Shown: positions 36,304 through 44,670 of the stretch, in pieces
How positions within the stretch are numbered: the first letter of the stretch is position 1
Layout of the letters: each line of letters starts with the position of its first letter
NCBI GenBank assembly: GCA_944387375.1
Contig: CALXEQ010000003.1
Coordinates: forward strand, 1 to 64,000
Origin: an uncultured Clostridia bacterium
Lineage (GTDB): Bacteria > Bacillota > Clostridia > TANB77 > CAG-465
Direction: 5' to 3'
Length of the DNA stretch: 64,000 nucleotides
Notes under the pieces: generated by a model
Database searches by the model: none
What the model was told of the DNA's origin: nothing
Seen by the model: only the letters and a program-made list of their open reading frames with translations
Program-made: the position numbers and the translations under genes

Positions 36304-36987
36304 TTAAATTTTATTTACTATTGTAAATATCAAAACTTTAGGTGTTGGCGTTCTATTATACGAAAATCCCAAATACCTATTAATTCTTTCCATGCTATTA
36401 TTTCTAGACATGTTGTTTATACATGAATAAATATTCCACTTTACTTTATTAGATGTTACATTATATTTTTTAGCAACTATTGGATATATCTCTTTTTCCA
36501 AATTATATAATGCATCATTACACTTTATAAGTAAAATGCAATCAATTAAATATTGAACTCCTATATTAGTAACTTCAAATTTCAGTCCTTTTATTTCATT
36601 TAATATTCTCTTTTTTGTATATAAAACTAAAAAAGAATCATTTTCATCTGAAGTATCATAGCTTAATAGTGCTTTTACATTTTCTAAACTTCTTTCCTTT
36701 AATATAAATTTTTTATCACTTATTACACTTTCTTCTATATTATCTAATGAATCATATAAAAGAACTATATTATTTATTTGTAAATTTGAAAGATATTTAT
36801 AATTTATAGCTTCCATATCGTTATTTGTATCAATAATAACTAAAATATAGCTTATTTTTTCCAAATTTTCTTTTAATAAACTTAGGCTTGTACACATTTG
36901 TATTTCTAAATTTTTAATATTACTTATATAATTATTTAATCCTTTTAAAAAAGATAAATCATTACTATAAATTAAAACTTTATTCAT
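36304..36987 (-). CDS. Spo0A-like regulator with degenerate receiver
   Basis: The C-terminal ~105 residues match the Spo0A DNA-binding domain: NIGVQYLIDCILLIK, EKEIYPIVAKKYNVTSNKVKWNI and RYLGFSYNRTPTPKVLIFTIVNKI correspond to its helices. The N-terminal ~115 residues have a receiver-like pattern (NKVLIYSNDLSFLKGLNNYI, YILVIIDTN) but lack the acidic pair and the conserved lysine, so phosphorylation is doubtful. At 227 residues it is shorter than Spo0A (~267). I chose ATG 36987 (GGGTGG 8 nt upstream). It is more likely a paralogue than the sporulation master regulator. Confidence 0.7.
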   Translation of the reverse strand: MNKVLIYSNDLSFLKGLNNYISNIKNLEIQMCTSLSLLKENLEKISYILVIIDTNNDMEAINYKYLSNLQINNIVLLYDSLDNIEESVISDKKFILKERSLENVKALLSYDTSDENDSFLVLYTKKRILNEIKGLKFEVTNIGVQYLIDCILLIKCNDALYNLEKEIYPIVAKKYNVTSNKVKWNIYSCINNMSRNNSMERINRYLGFSYNRTPTPKVLIFTIVNKI

Positions 36988-37643
36988 TAGTTCTACCACC
37001 CTTTACAACAAAATTATCATAAGTTTAACTTTATAAATTTTATAGTAACAAATAAAATACTAATATATATAATTTTTTATTTCATTTGCATATATATAAC
37101 TTAACATTAAATTATACTTTATATTATAATATTAAAATTGCCAATTTAAATAAAAAGTTGAAAAAAGTAGAAAAAAATAGATCATAATTTATTTAAATTT
37201 TATTACCACTTTTAAGCTTATATTTTAAACTAAACTTATAGTTTGTTCTCTATTTAAATACTTTTCTTCATTTATCTATTAATAATTTTATAAATTCCTC
37301 CTTTCTCCTTTAACAAAACAAATTTATCTCTATTGTACTCCTTTTTAAAGATAATTGAAGATATATTGTATAAAAAGACATTTTTACTCATAATTTTTAA
37401 ATAAATTATATTTTAATCTGATTATTTTTTATAACTTATACTATTTTAAGTTAGTTATCGACATTTTAATATAAATTCTTTAAATTTAAACTTACAATAT
37501 TTAGTTTTGATTTTCTACATTAAAAAATATTATTTTTACTATAAATTAAATTTTACTTATATTTTTCCTTCATATTTATATGACGGGATAAATAGTGGTT
37601 TTGTTGCAAAATTATTAATTTTCTTAAAATTTAATAAAAAAAT
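36988..37643. other. 650-bp AT-rich non-coding region
   Basis: I find no gene on either strand. On the minus strand, which would be the leader of the Spo0A-like gene, there are three isolated Shine-Dalgarno-like tracts (AAAAAGGAG near 37341, AAAGGAGAAAGGAGG at 37297-37311) without a following long frame. A lone TGTCGAT (minus, near 37457-37463) resembles a 0A box (TGTCGAA) at 6 of 7 bases. It may be a long leader or a decayed gene. Confidence 0.4.
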
Positions 37644-37688
37644 TGTCAAAAAAAGTAGATAATAATTAAATTATTATCCACTTTTTTA
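37644..37688 (-). terminator. Terminator of nusB-xseA-xseB
   Basis: AAAAGTGGATAATAATT pairs with AATTATTATCTACTTTT (one G-T pair), followed by TTTGACAATTTTTT on the minus strand. Confidence 0.85.
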
Positions 37689-37700
37689 ATTTTTTATACT

Positions 37701-37937
37701 CTATTCTTTTGCAACGAAGTTTTCTTCATTTAATGTTCCATCTTCTCCTTGAACTAATATGTTTATTCTTTTTTCTGCATCATCTAATTTCTCAGTACAT
37801 TCTTTAGATAATTTCATTCCCTTTTCAAACTCTTTTATTGCTTCCTCTAATCCTAATTCTCCATTTTCTAAATTAGTAGCAATTTTTTCAAGTTCATTTA
37901 AACTCTCTTCAAAAGTTTTTCCATTTTCTTCTACCAT
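37701..37937 (-). CDS. xseB: Exodeoxyribonuclease VII small subunit
   Basis: XseB packs around XseA in the ExoVII nuclease, which degrades single-stranded DNA. The 78-residue helical hairpin shows the family pattern FEESLNELEKIATNLENGELGLEEAI (seen in parts) and FEKGMKLSKECTEKL. It begins 12 nt after the xseA stop, with AGGAG before the ATG. Confidence 0.95.
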   Translation of the reverse strand: MVEENGKTFEESLNELEKIATNLENGELGLEEAIKEFEKGMKLSKECTEKLDDAEKRINILVQGEDGTLNEENFVAKE

Positions 37938-37949
37938 TTAATTCACTCC

Positions 37950-39149
37950 TTATTTTACTATTGCCTCTATTTTTCCATCGATAAGCTTTATTTTAATATT
38001 ATCATCTTTGTTTACATCTTTAATACTTTTTATAACTTTACCTTCTATATTTTCAGTAACACTATATCCTCTTGTTAGGGTTTTCAAAGGACTTAATGCA
38101 TCTATTTTACTAATACTCTTTATACATCTTGTCCTATATTTTTCTACTTTATATTTTATTGAAGATTCAGATTTAGATAAAATATTATCTATAATAATTC
38201 TATATCTATTAATCTTATCTAATGGAACTTTTTCAAGTTTAGCTGCTTTTAGTTTTTCAACATATTGTCTTCTTCTATCTATATAATTTTTTATAGCTAT
38301 AATAGTTCTCTTTTTATCCGTAATTATTCTATTAACTATCTCACTATATTCAGGATAAACAAGTTCTGCTGCAGCAGATGGAGTAGGTGCTCTTAGATCT
38401 GATACAAAATCACAAATTGTAAAATCTGTTTCATGTCCTACTGCAGATACCACTGGTATTTGTGAGGCATATATCTGCCTTGCTAACGCTTCATCATTAA
38501 ATCCAAATAAATCTTCAAATGATCCTCCACCTCTAGCAATTATAATTACATCCACATTTTTGAGCGTATTAAATGTTTTTAATCCTTCTATTACTGTAGA
38601 AGCTACATTTACTCCCTGAACTGCCGCAGGATATATTAACAAATCTACATTTGGATACCTTCTTGTAGTAACATTTATTATGTCTCGTATTACTGCTCCC
38701 GTTCTAGATGTTATTACTCCTACTCTTTTAGGCAAAAAAGGTATTTTTTTCTTTTTACTTGCATCAAACAGTCCTTCTTTTTGAAGCTTATTTTTTAGTT
38801 GCTCATATGCAAGGTATAAATCTCCAAGTCCTTCAGGACTCATAGACTTACAATATATTTGATATACCCCATCTCGCTCAAATACTCCAATTTGACCATT
38901 TATAACAACTTTCATTCCATCAGCAGGTTTAAATTTTAAAAATTGAGCATATCCTTTAAACATAATACATTTAATTGTAGATGATTCATCCTTTAAAGTA
39001 AAATATAAATGTCCTGTATAATGTGCTTTAAAATTAGTTATTTCTCCTCGTATACTTATATTATTTAACAGTATATCCTTATCCATTAATGCTTTAATAT
39101 ATTTATTTACATCACTTACACTATATATTTTCTTTTCTTCCATTTCCAT
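37950..39149 (-). CDS. xseA: Exodeoxyribonuclease VII large subunit
   Basis: XseA is the catalytic subunit. The N-terminal OB fold (SIRGEITNFKAHYTGHLYFTLKD, in parts) is followed by the catalytic domain with VGVITSRTGAVIRDI, IIARGGGSFEDLFGFNDEALAR and SAVGHETDFTICDFVSDLRAPTPSAAAE, then a coiled coil and a C-terminal LTRGYSV segment. The 399 residues are typical. The start overlaps nusB by 29 bases; ATG 39143 is an equally good start (AAGG 9 nt upstream). Confidence 0.96.
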   Translation of the reverse strand: MEMEEKKIYSVSDVNKYIKALMDKDILLNNISIRGEITNFKAHYTGHLYFTLKDESSTIKCIMFKGYAQFLKFKPADGMKVVINGQIGVFERDGVYQIYCKSMSPEGLGDLYLAYEQLKNKLQKEGLFDASKKKKIPFLPKRVGVITSRTGAVIRDIINVTTRRYPNVDLLIYPAAVQGVNVASTVIEGLKTFNTLKNVDVIIIARGGGSFEDLFGFNDEALARQIYASQIPVVSAVGHETDFTICDFVSDLRAPTPSAAAELVYPEYSEIVNRIITDKKRTIIAIKNYIDRRRQYVEKLKAAKLEKVPLDKINRYRIIIDNILSKSESSIKYKVEKYRTRCIKSISKIDALSPLKTLTRGYSVTENIEGKVIKSIKDVNKDDNIKIKLIDGKIEAIVK

Positions 39150-39552
39150 CTTCCTTATCTTCTATTACTTTAGCAATAACACCATTTACAAAAGACTTAG
39201 AATCATTATTTCCATATGTTTTAGCAAGTTCCACTGCCTCATTTGCGCTTACTTTATCCGGAATACTATCTACATAAAGAACTTCATATATAGCAAGTCT
39301 TAAAATCGCTAAATCTATTTTTGCAATTCTATCTAAAGACCAATTTTTTAATTTAGACAATATTATACTATCTATTTTTTCTATATTCTCTTTTACTCCA
39401 TTTAGAATAATCTGAATATATTGTTTTTCTTCTTCACTATTATTATTTTCTTCATAGCAATTTGAAAGAATATCATCTAAACTCTTATCTTTAATAAATT
39501 CTAATTCATAAATACATTTAAATGCATTATCTCTTGCCTTTTTTCTACTCAT
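39121..39552 (-). CDS. nusB: Transcription antitermination protein NusB
   Basis: NusB binds boxA RNA with S10 in rRNA antitermination. The 143-residue helical protein shows the family features ARDNAFKCIYELEF, LKNWSLDRIAKIDLAILRLAIYEV and PDKVSANEAVELAKTYG with FVNGVIAKV near the end. I chose ATG 39552 (GGGAG 5 nt upstream) over ATG 39564. It links the Asp23 cluster to xseA-xseB. Confidence 0.95.
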   Translation of the reverse strand: MSRKKARDNAFKCIYELEFIKDKSLDDILSNCYEENNNSEEEKQYIQIILNGVKENIEKIDSIILSKLKNWSLDRIAKIDLAILRLAIYEVLYVDSIPDKVSANEAVELAKTYGNNDSKSFVNGVIAKVIEDKEDGNGRKENI

Positions 39553-39578
39553 TTTAACTCCCATCCTACATAGATAAA

Positions 39579-39830
39579 TTATTTTTTATTATTATCTTCT
39601 TTATAATAATATACTTCATGTTTAAAACCTTTGTTTCTAAAGAAATCTTTTATATTTTCCTCATTATCTTGAATTTTTTTACCTAAAAATACAGCACCTG
39701 CAATTAAAGCAAATAAAATAACAACTCTAGTTAAAAACTCAACAACTCCAAATGCATATAATATAACAACAATAGAAACACATATTATCACATATTTATT
39801 TTTAACTACATAATCCCAGAAATCTCTCAT
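39579..39830 (-). CDS. Small DUF2273-like membrane protein
   Basis: The 83-residue protein has two hydrophobic stretches (YVIICVSIVVILYAFGV and VVILFALIAGAVFLGKKI) and a charged tail. Its size, topology and position directly after amaP match the DUF2273 proteins found in Asp23/AmaP clusters. It probably helps place Asp23 at the membrane. AGGTAGGGATG lies before the ATG. Confidence 0.7.
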   Translation of the reverse strand: MRDFWDYVVKNKYVIICVSIVVILYAFGVVEFLTRVVILFALIAGAVFLGKKIQDNEENIKDFFRNKGFKHEVYYYKEDNNKK

Positions 39831-39849
39831 ATTATCACATCCCTACCTT

Positions 39850-40395
39850 CTAATTTTGTTGCTTCTTTTGTGGCTCGATATATACGCCTTTTATTTTTAT
39901 ATTTGCCTCTTTAATTTCAATTGTAGTTTGTTTTTTTACAACAGATTTTATATTATCTTGCAATTTTGTAGATAAAGTTGGAACTACTGTATCTGGTAAA
40001 ATTTGTGCATATATATTTGCTTTTATTCCCTCTTCTGATATTGACACATCAACTTTAGGATTTACTAATTCAGGATAATTTCTAGCTATTGACATTATCA
40101 TTGATTCAAATGTATCTCTATTTAAAAATACAGTACCAGAATCATTTTTAATAGCAAGTCCACTTTTGGCATCGTCTGAAGAATCAGATGAAGAGAATAA
40201 TCCAATAAGTCCAAGTAAAGAAATAACTGCTCCAATTATTAATACCCATAACTTATTAGCTACTAAAAATCCTACAGTAGCATTATATAATCCTTCTACT
40301 TGAATCATATTTGTAGCTACAAGTATTACAAATACAGATAATATAATCATTAATACTGAGAAAAAACATAAAATAAATTTTTCAAATCCCCTCAT
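39850..40395 (-). CDS. amaP: Alkaline shock response membrane anchor protein AmaP
   Basis: AmaP anchors Asp23 to the membrane in Staphylococcus. This 181-residue protein has two transmembrane segments (residues ~8-30 and 48-68, LIGAVISLLGLIGLF) and an Asp23-like soluble domain (NPKVDVSISEEGIKANIYAQILPDT in parts). GGAGG lies before the ATG. It follows the Asp23 gene, with an intercistronic hairpin between. Confidence 0.88.
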   Translation of the reverse strand: MRGFEKFILCFFSVLMIILSVFVILVATNMIQVEGLYNATVGFLVANKLWVLIIGAVISLLGLIGLFSSSDSSDDAKSGLAIKNDSGTVFLNRDTFESMIMSIARNYPELVNPKVDVSISEEGIKANIYAQILPDTVVPTLSTKLQDNIKSVVKKQTTIEIKEANIKIKGVYIEPQKKQQN

Positions 40396-40428
40396 AACAT
40401 CTTCCTCCTAAAATTTATATAAGTACAT

Positions 40429-40457
40429 AGCCCAAACTATAAATTAAAGTTCGGGCT
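40429..40457 (-). repeat. asp23-amaP intercistronic stem-loop
   Basis: AGCCCGAACT pairs with AGTTTGGGCT (one G-T pair). No T tract follows on the minus strand, so it is more likely an RNA-processing or stability hairpin than a terminator. Confidence 0.5.
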
Positions 40458-40470
40458 AAAAATCTATATA

Positions 40471-40914
40471 TTATTCTTGTTCTTGCTCTTCTTCTTTTTT
40501 GTCTTCTGTTTTATCAAAAATAATACCTTGTACATTTATATTAACAGCTACAACTTCTAAGCCAGTCATATTTTCAACTGCATTTTTTACTGCTGTTTGT
40601 GCTGCCCAAGCTACATCTGGAATTCTAACTCCATATTTAACATTCACAAAAATATCTACAGTAACTTTTTTACCATCAAGTTCAATTTTTACACCTTTTG
40701 AATATTTTTTACTACTTCCAAGTATTTGATTTATTCCATCAACAAATCCAAGTGTCATTCCAGCAATGCCTTCTACTTCTGATGCAGCAAGTCCTGCAAT
40801 TATTCCAATTACGTCTTCAGAAATATTTAAGTTTGTAGCTATTTCTACTTTTTCCTCATTATTTTGTTCTACAACTTCCTCTTCAACTTTAGTTTTTTCT
40901 TTTTTATCACTCAT
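40471..40914 (-). CDS. Asp23/Gls24 family envelope stress protein
   Basis: The 147-residue protein has the Asp23 domain: LNISEDVIGIIAGLAASEVEGIAGM, then KGVKIELDGKKVTVDIFVNVKYGVRIPDVAW (in parts) and AVKNAVENMTGLEVVAVNINVQGI. Both ends are acidic and glutamate-rich. The family forms a membrane-proximal mesh linked with cell-wall stress. AAAGGAGG precedes the ATG; it heads the cluster that runs through amaP to nusB and xseAB. Confidence 0.93.
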   Translation of the reverse strand: MSDKKEKTKVEEEVVEQNNEEKVEIATNLNISEDVIGIIAGLAASEVEGIAGMTLGFVDGINQILGSSKKYSKGVKIELDGKKVTVDIFVNVKYGVRIPDVAWAAQTAVKNAVENMTGLEVVAVNINVQGIIFDKTEDKKEEEQEQE

Positions 40915-41016
40915 ATTTAATCCTCCTTTGTAGATTTATCTACTTAACTGATTATATTATAACCTATTTTATACTAAAAGTCACGTATTTAACAAAAAAA
41001 TCAAATTTTACACAAA

Positions 41017-41370
41017 TTAATCATGTATTATCTTAGCACCTAATTTTTTACCAGCTAGAAAATGATAATGTAAATGTTTTACTTCTTGTCCTCCATCTTT
41101 ACCACAATTGCATATAACCCTATAACCATTTTGCGAAACTCCTGTAATTTTTGCTATTTCCTTAAAAGCAAGTTGTATTTTAGCAACATATTCTAAATTT
41201 TCCTCATTTACATCCTCCAAGCTTACAATATGTTTTTTAGGTACAACAAGTATATGAATTGGTGCTACAGGATGTAAATCCTTAAAAGCACAGACATAAT
41301 CATTTTCATATACAATACTACCAGGTATTTCTTTTTTTATTATTTTACAAAAAATACAATTTTCATCCAT
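41017..41370 (-). CDS. HIT-family (Hint-like) nucleotide hydrolase
   Basis: The 117-residue protein has the histidine triad HLHYHFLAG near residue 102 (H-x-H-x-H-x-x). It also has CIFCKIIKKEIPGSIVYE at the N-terminus and HPVAPIHILVVPKKHI. Family members hydrolyse adenosine phosphoramidates and bind purine nucleotides as dimers. AGGAGG precedes the ATG. It follows the YcxB-like gene by 15 nt. Confidence 0.95.
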   Translation of the reverse strand: MDENCIFCKIIKKEIPGSIVYENDYVCAFKDLHPVAPIHILVVPKKHIVSLEDVNEENLEYVAKIQLAFKEIAKITGVSQNGYRVICNCGKDGGQEVKHLHYHFLAGKKLGAKIIHD

Positions 41371-41385
41371 ATCTAATTCCTCCTA

Positions 41386-41904
41386 TTACCCTTTTTTCTT
41401 ATAATTTTTACCTAATTTTTCTTTTAGCATACTAACTAAATTATCATAATTTCCTTCAATATTTGCCTTATTACATACAAATGCTTGATTTGAGCTTACA
41501 TAGATATATATAGCATGTTTAGTATCATAAATTTTATATATATCACTATAATTTAATGTAGTATTTCCAATTGTTTCTTCGCCTTTTAAAGTCTCAATCT
41601 TAACTTTTTTATCAAAAAACTCTACTATTATATGAGCTCCTGCTTGCAAAGCAGAAGTCTTTAGAGCTTTTTTAGAATATATTACTGGTAAAAATATAAC
41701 TTCCAAAAGCCATACTACACCTATTAATCCTATTACAAGTCTTATTATAAGCTCATCTGGTACAATAATAGCATATAGTATTAGAAAAATAGCAAGAACT
41801 GTTACTATTTTATACATAGGTTTTGAGTACATATGAAATCTATTAAATCTTTTTAATGTTTCATAGTCATATTTGGATTTGCATGTTACAATTGCTTCTT
41901 CCAT
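41386..41904 (-). CDS. YcxB-like membrane protein
   Basis: The 172-residue protein has two central transmembrane segments (IVTVLAIFLILYAIIVP and LIIRLVIGLIGVVWLLEVIF) between an N-terminal strand region and a C-terminal beta domain (VEFFDKKVKIET, TLNYSDIYKIYDTKHAIYIYVSSNQAFV in parts) like YcxB-type PH-like domains. Function unknown. I chose ATG 41904 (GAGGTGG upstream) over an in-frame start 27 bases earlier that overlaps alaS. Confidence 0.7.
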   Translation of the reverse strand: MEEAIVTCKSKYDYETLKRFNRFHMYSKPMYKIVTVLAIFLILYAIIVPDELIIRLVIGLIGVVWLLEVIFLPVIYSKKALKTSALQAGAHIIVEFFDKKVKIETLKGEETIGNTTLNYSDIYKIYDTKHAIYIYVSSNQAFVCNKANIEGNYDNLVSMLKEKLGKNYKKKG

Positions 41905-41920
41905 AAATATCCACCTCTTT

Positions 41921-43687
41921 CTAATCAACAAAAACAGCTTTTATTCTTCTTACACCAGCTGAAACAGCTTCTTCTTTTTTTATTTTTATATGTGGTATTT
42001 TTGATGTATTTGATACATGAGGACCTCCACATAATTCAGATGATACATCACCTATTTTGTATACTGTTACAATATCTGGATATCTTTCAATAAACATACA
42101 TTCTGCTCCAGACTTTATTGCATCTTCTTTTTTCATTTCTTCTTTTACTACATCATATCCTTTGTCTATCCACTCATTTACTAAATCTTGAACTTTTTGT
42201 TTTTCTTCATCTGTCAATTTATGATCACAAGAAAAGTCAAAACGCATTCTTTCATGAGTTATATTACTTCCTTTTTGATGTACTTGTGGTCCAACAACAA
42301 CCTTTAAAGCTGCATTTAGTAAGTGTGTTGCAGTGTGATATTGTGTTTCTACCTCGCCTGTTGAAGCAAGACCACCTTTAAATTTTTCTTTTGCTCCTGC
42401 ACGAGAAAGCTCTTGATGTGCTTTAAATTTTTCTTTAAATCCATCAACATCTACTTCTATTCCCATTTCTTTAGCAAGTTCTACAGTTAATTCTATAGGA
42501 AATCCAAATGTATCATAAAGTCTAAATGCGTTATCTTTATCTAGAGTTTTTCCTTCTACTTTATTTATTATCTTTTCAAATTCTTTTAATCCTTTTTCAA
42601 GCGTTCTATTAAATTTTACTTTTTCAGTTTTTAAAACATCTAAAACTACATCTTTGTTTTCTTCTAATTCTTTATAGTATTTTTTATTTTTCTCTATTAT
42701 AGCTAATGCTATTTGTTGCTCCCAGTCACTATTTATATCTATATCTAGTTTTTTTGCATACCTAATAGCACGTCTTATTAACCTTCTTAAAATATAACCT
42801 TGGTCAGTATTACTTGGTTTAATTCCTGCAGGATCTGCACTAATAAATACAGCACTTCTTATATGATCTGCTATTATACGCATTTCCTTTTCATGACCTT
42901 TATATTCTAAATGTGCAACTTTCTCAATAGTTTTTATTATATCATACCATATAGATGAAGTATAATTATCTGTTTTTCCTTCAAGTAAAGCAGTTACTCT
43001 TTCTACTCCCATTCCTGTATCAACATTTTTTTGTGGAAGCTCTGTAAAAGTTCCATCTTCGTTATGGTTATATTGCATAAACACATTATTCCAAATTTCT
43101 ACCCAACGCTCATCTGATGTATCAAACTCTTCTGGAACTTCATCTTCACTTCTAAAATAAAAAATCTCAGTATCTGGTCCACATGGTCCTGTAGATTCCA
43201 TATTAGGCCACCAGTTATCATCTTCGCCTAAATATTTGATTCTTTTTTCACTTATTCCTAGCTCTTTCCAAATATTTGCTGACTCATTATCTGGTGAAAC
43301 AATATCATTTCCTTTAAATACAGTTACTGCTAGTCTTTCTATTGGAATTTCTAACACTCTAGTTAAGAATTCAAAACTCCATGTTATACTTTCTTTTTTA
43401 AAATAATCACCTAAGCTCCAATTTCCAAGCATTTCAAAAAATGTATGATGTGTCACATCCCCAACTTCATCTAAATCATTAGTTCTCATACACTTTTGAT
43501 AATCACAAAGTCTTTTGCCATATGGATGAGGTTCTCCTAATAGATATGGTACTAATGGTTGCATTCCAGCTGTATTAAAAAGTACAGATGGATCATTTTC
43601 AGGAACCACTGGTGCACTAGGTATTTGCTTATGTCCTTTTGATTCAAAAAAACTTATATATTTTTCTCTTAAATTTAAAGATTCCAT
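41921..43687 (-). CDS. alaS: Alanine--tRNA ligase, short form
   Basis: The catalytic core is complete: NTAGMQPLVPYLLGEPHPYGKRL and KCMRTNDLDEVGDVTHHTFFEMLGNWS (in parts), and the NVDTGMGVERV motif. The editing site is present too, with HTATH (451-455) and CGGPH (553-557). But the enzyme has only 588 residues against ~870. The beta-barrel piece before the editing site (normally with a TPFYAESGGQ-like motif) is missing, and the protein stops at AVFVD, removing the C-Ala/DHHA1 domain. Short alanyl-tRNA synthetases of this kind exist as a family. No T-box leader is visible. Confidence 0.92.
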   Translation of the reverse strand: MESLNLREKYISFFESKGHKQIPSAPVVPENDPSVLFNTAGMQPLVPYLLGEPHPYGKRLCDYQKCMRTNDLDEVGDVTHHTFFEMLGNWSLGDYFKKESITWSFEFLTRVLEIPIERLAVTVFKGNDIVSPDNESANIWKELGISEKRIKYLGEDDNWWPNMESTGPCGPDTEIFYFRSEDEVPEEFDTSDERWVEIWNNVFMQYNHNEDGTFTELPQKNVDTGMGVERVTALLEGKTDNYTSSIWYDIIKTIEKVAHLEYKGHEKEMRIIADHIRSAVFISADPAGIKPSNTDQGYILRRLIRRAIRYAKKLDIDINSDWEQQIALAIIEKNKKYYKELEENKDVVLDVLKTEKVKFNRTLEKGLKEFEKIINKVEGKTLDKDNAFRLYDTFGFPIELTVELAKEMGIEVDVDGFKEKFKAHQELSRAGAKEKFKGGLASTGEVETQYHTATHLLNAALKVVVGPQVHQKGSNITHERMRFDFSCDHKLTDEEKQKVQDLVNEWIDKGYDVVKEEMKKEDAIKSGAECMFIERYPDIVTVYKIGDVSSELCGGPHVSNTSKIPHIKIKKEEAVSAGVRRIKAVFVD

Positions 43688-43753
43688 TTTTATCTATCTC
43701 CATTCCGTTATTAAATTTAAAAAGCACCTAAAAGCGCTTATTTTAGCCATTTC

Positions 43754-43782
43754 ATTATATCAAAAAAAGTAACTTAAGTCAA
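43754..43782 (-). promoter_or_regulatory. Sigma-A promoter of alaS
   Basis: TTGACT (43777-43782) and TATAAT (43754-43759) are 17 bp apart on the minus strand. The leader is only about 60 nt, too short for a T-box. Confidence 0.72.
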
Positions 43783-43915
43783 CAAAACCATAAAAGTTAT
43801 GTATTATTAATCGCTATATTATCCTACCATTTCAGCAAATGATTTTATTACGATTTTATATTTATTGATTTTTATTAAAAGTTATGTTAAACTATTTCTA
43901 TTAATGGAGGTAAAT

Positions 43916-44644
43916 ATGTTACAATCGATAACAGGACATGCAAGAAGAGCAATTGATGATTACAATATGATAGAAGATGGAGATAAAATTGCTATTGGAC
44001 TTTCTGGTGGCAAAGATAGTCTAGCTTTACTTTACTCTCTTTCTACATTAAAAAGATATTATCCTAAAAAGTTTGATCTAATAGCTATTACTATTCATCC
44101 AGGAAGTGATACTTTTCAAACAGATAAATTAGAAGAGATTTGTAAAGAATTAAATATCGAGTACATAGTATATCATTCAGATTTATCTAAAATCGTATTT
44201 GATATACGTAAAGAAAAAAATCCATGTTCACTTTGTGCTAACTTAAGAAGAGGTATGATAAATAGTATTGCAGTCGAACATGGTTGCAATAAAGTGGCAC
44301 TTGGTCACCACTTAGATGATGCAATAGAAACTTTACTTATGAGTATGTTTTTAAATGGTAAAATTTATACTTTTTCTCCAGTAACATATCTTAGTAAGTC
44401 TAAACTTACAGTAATAAGACCACTAATATATGTTTATGAAAAAGATATTAGAGCACTATCTAGACAAATGAATTTTCCGATTATGGGAAAATGTTGTCCT
44501 GCAGATGGTGAAACTAAAAGAGAATATATGAAAGATCTAATACAAAACTTAAGAAAAGATATTCCAAAAGTTAGAGAAAACTTAATTGGTGCTATAAAGC
44601 GTTCTAACATTCCTGGATGGGAATTACCAAAAAAAACTGAGTAA
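43916..44644 (+). CDS. TtcA-family tRNA 2-thiocytidine biosynthesis protein
   Basis: The PP-loop ATPase motif SGGKDSLAL, the iron-sulfur cysteines in NPCSLCANLRRG, and LGHHLDDAIETLLMSMF with KCCPADGETKRE define the TtcA/TtuA class, which thiolates C32 (or another base) of tRNA using an oxygen-sensitive [4Fe-4S] cluster. The 242 residues are short for TtcA but typical of Gram-positive anaerobes. I chose ATG 43916 because GGAGG is 5 nt upstream; the ATT-rich frame before it is not coding-like. Confidence 0.87.
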   Translation: MLQSITGHARRAIDDYNMIEDGDKIAIGLSGGKDSLALLYSLSTLKRYYPKKFDLIAITIHPGSDTFQTDKLEEICKELNIEYIVYHSDLSKIVFDIRKEKNPCSLCANLRRGMINSIAVEHGCNKVALGHHLDDAIETLLMSMFLNGKIYTFSPVTYLSKSKLTVIRPLIYVYEKDIRALSRQMNFPIMGKCCPADGETKREYMKDLIQNLRKDIPKVRENLIGAIKRSNIPGWELPKKTE

Positions 44645-44666
44645 AAAATTTACTCAGTTTTTTTAT
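44634..44666. terminator. Bidirectional terminator
   Basis: ACTGAGTAAA pairs with TTTACTCAGT, followed by seven T residues. It separates ttcA from the convergent cohesin-like gene. Confidence 0.88.
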
Positions 44667-44670
44667 TACC

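Noticed and set aside
40429..40457. Terminator between asp23 and amaP
   Set aside because: The stem is not followed by T residues in the direction of transcription.
43688..43860. T-box leader for alaS
   Set aside because: No AGGGTGGNACCGCG-type antiterminator, and the leader after the promoter is only about 60 nt.
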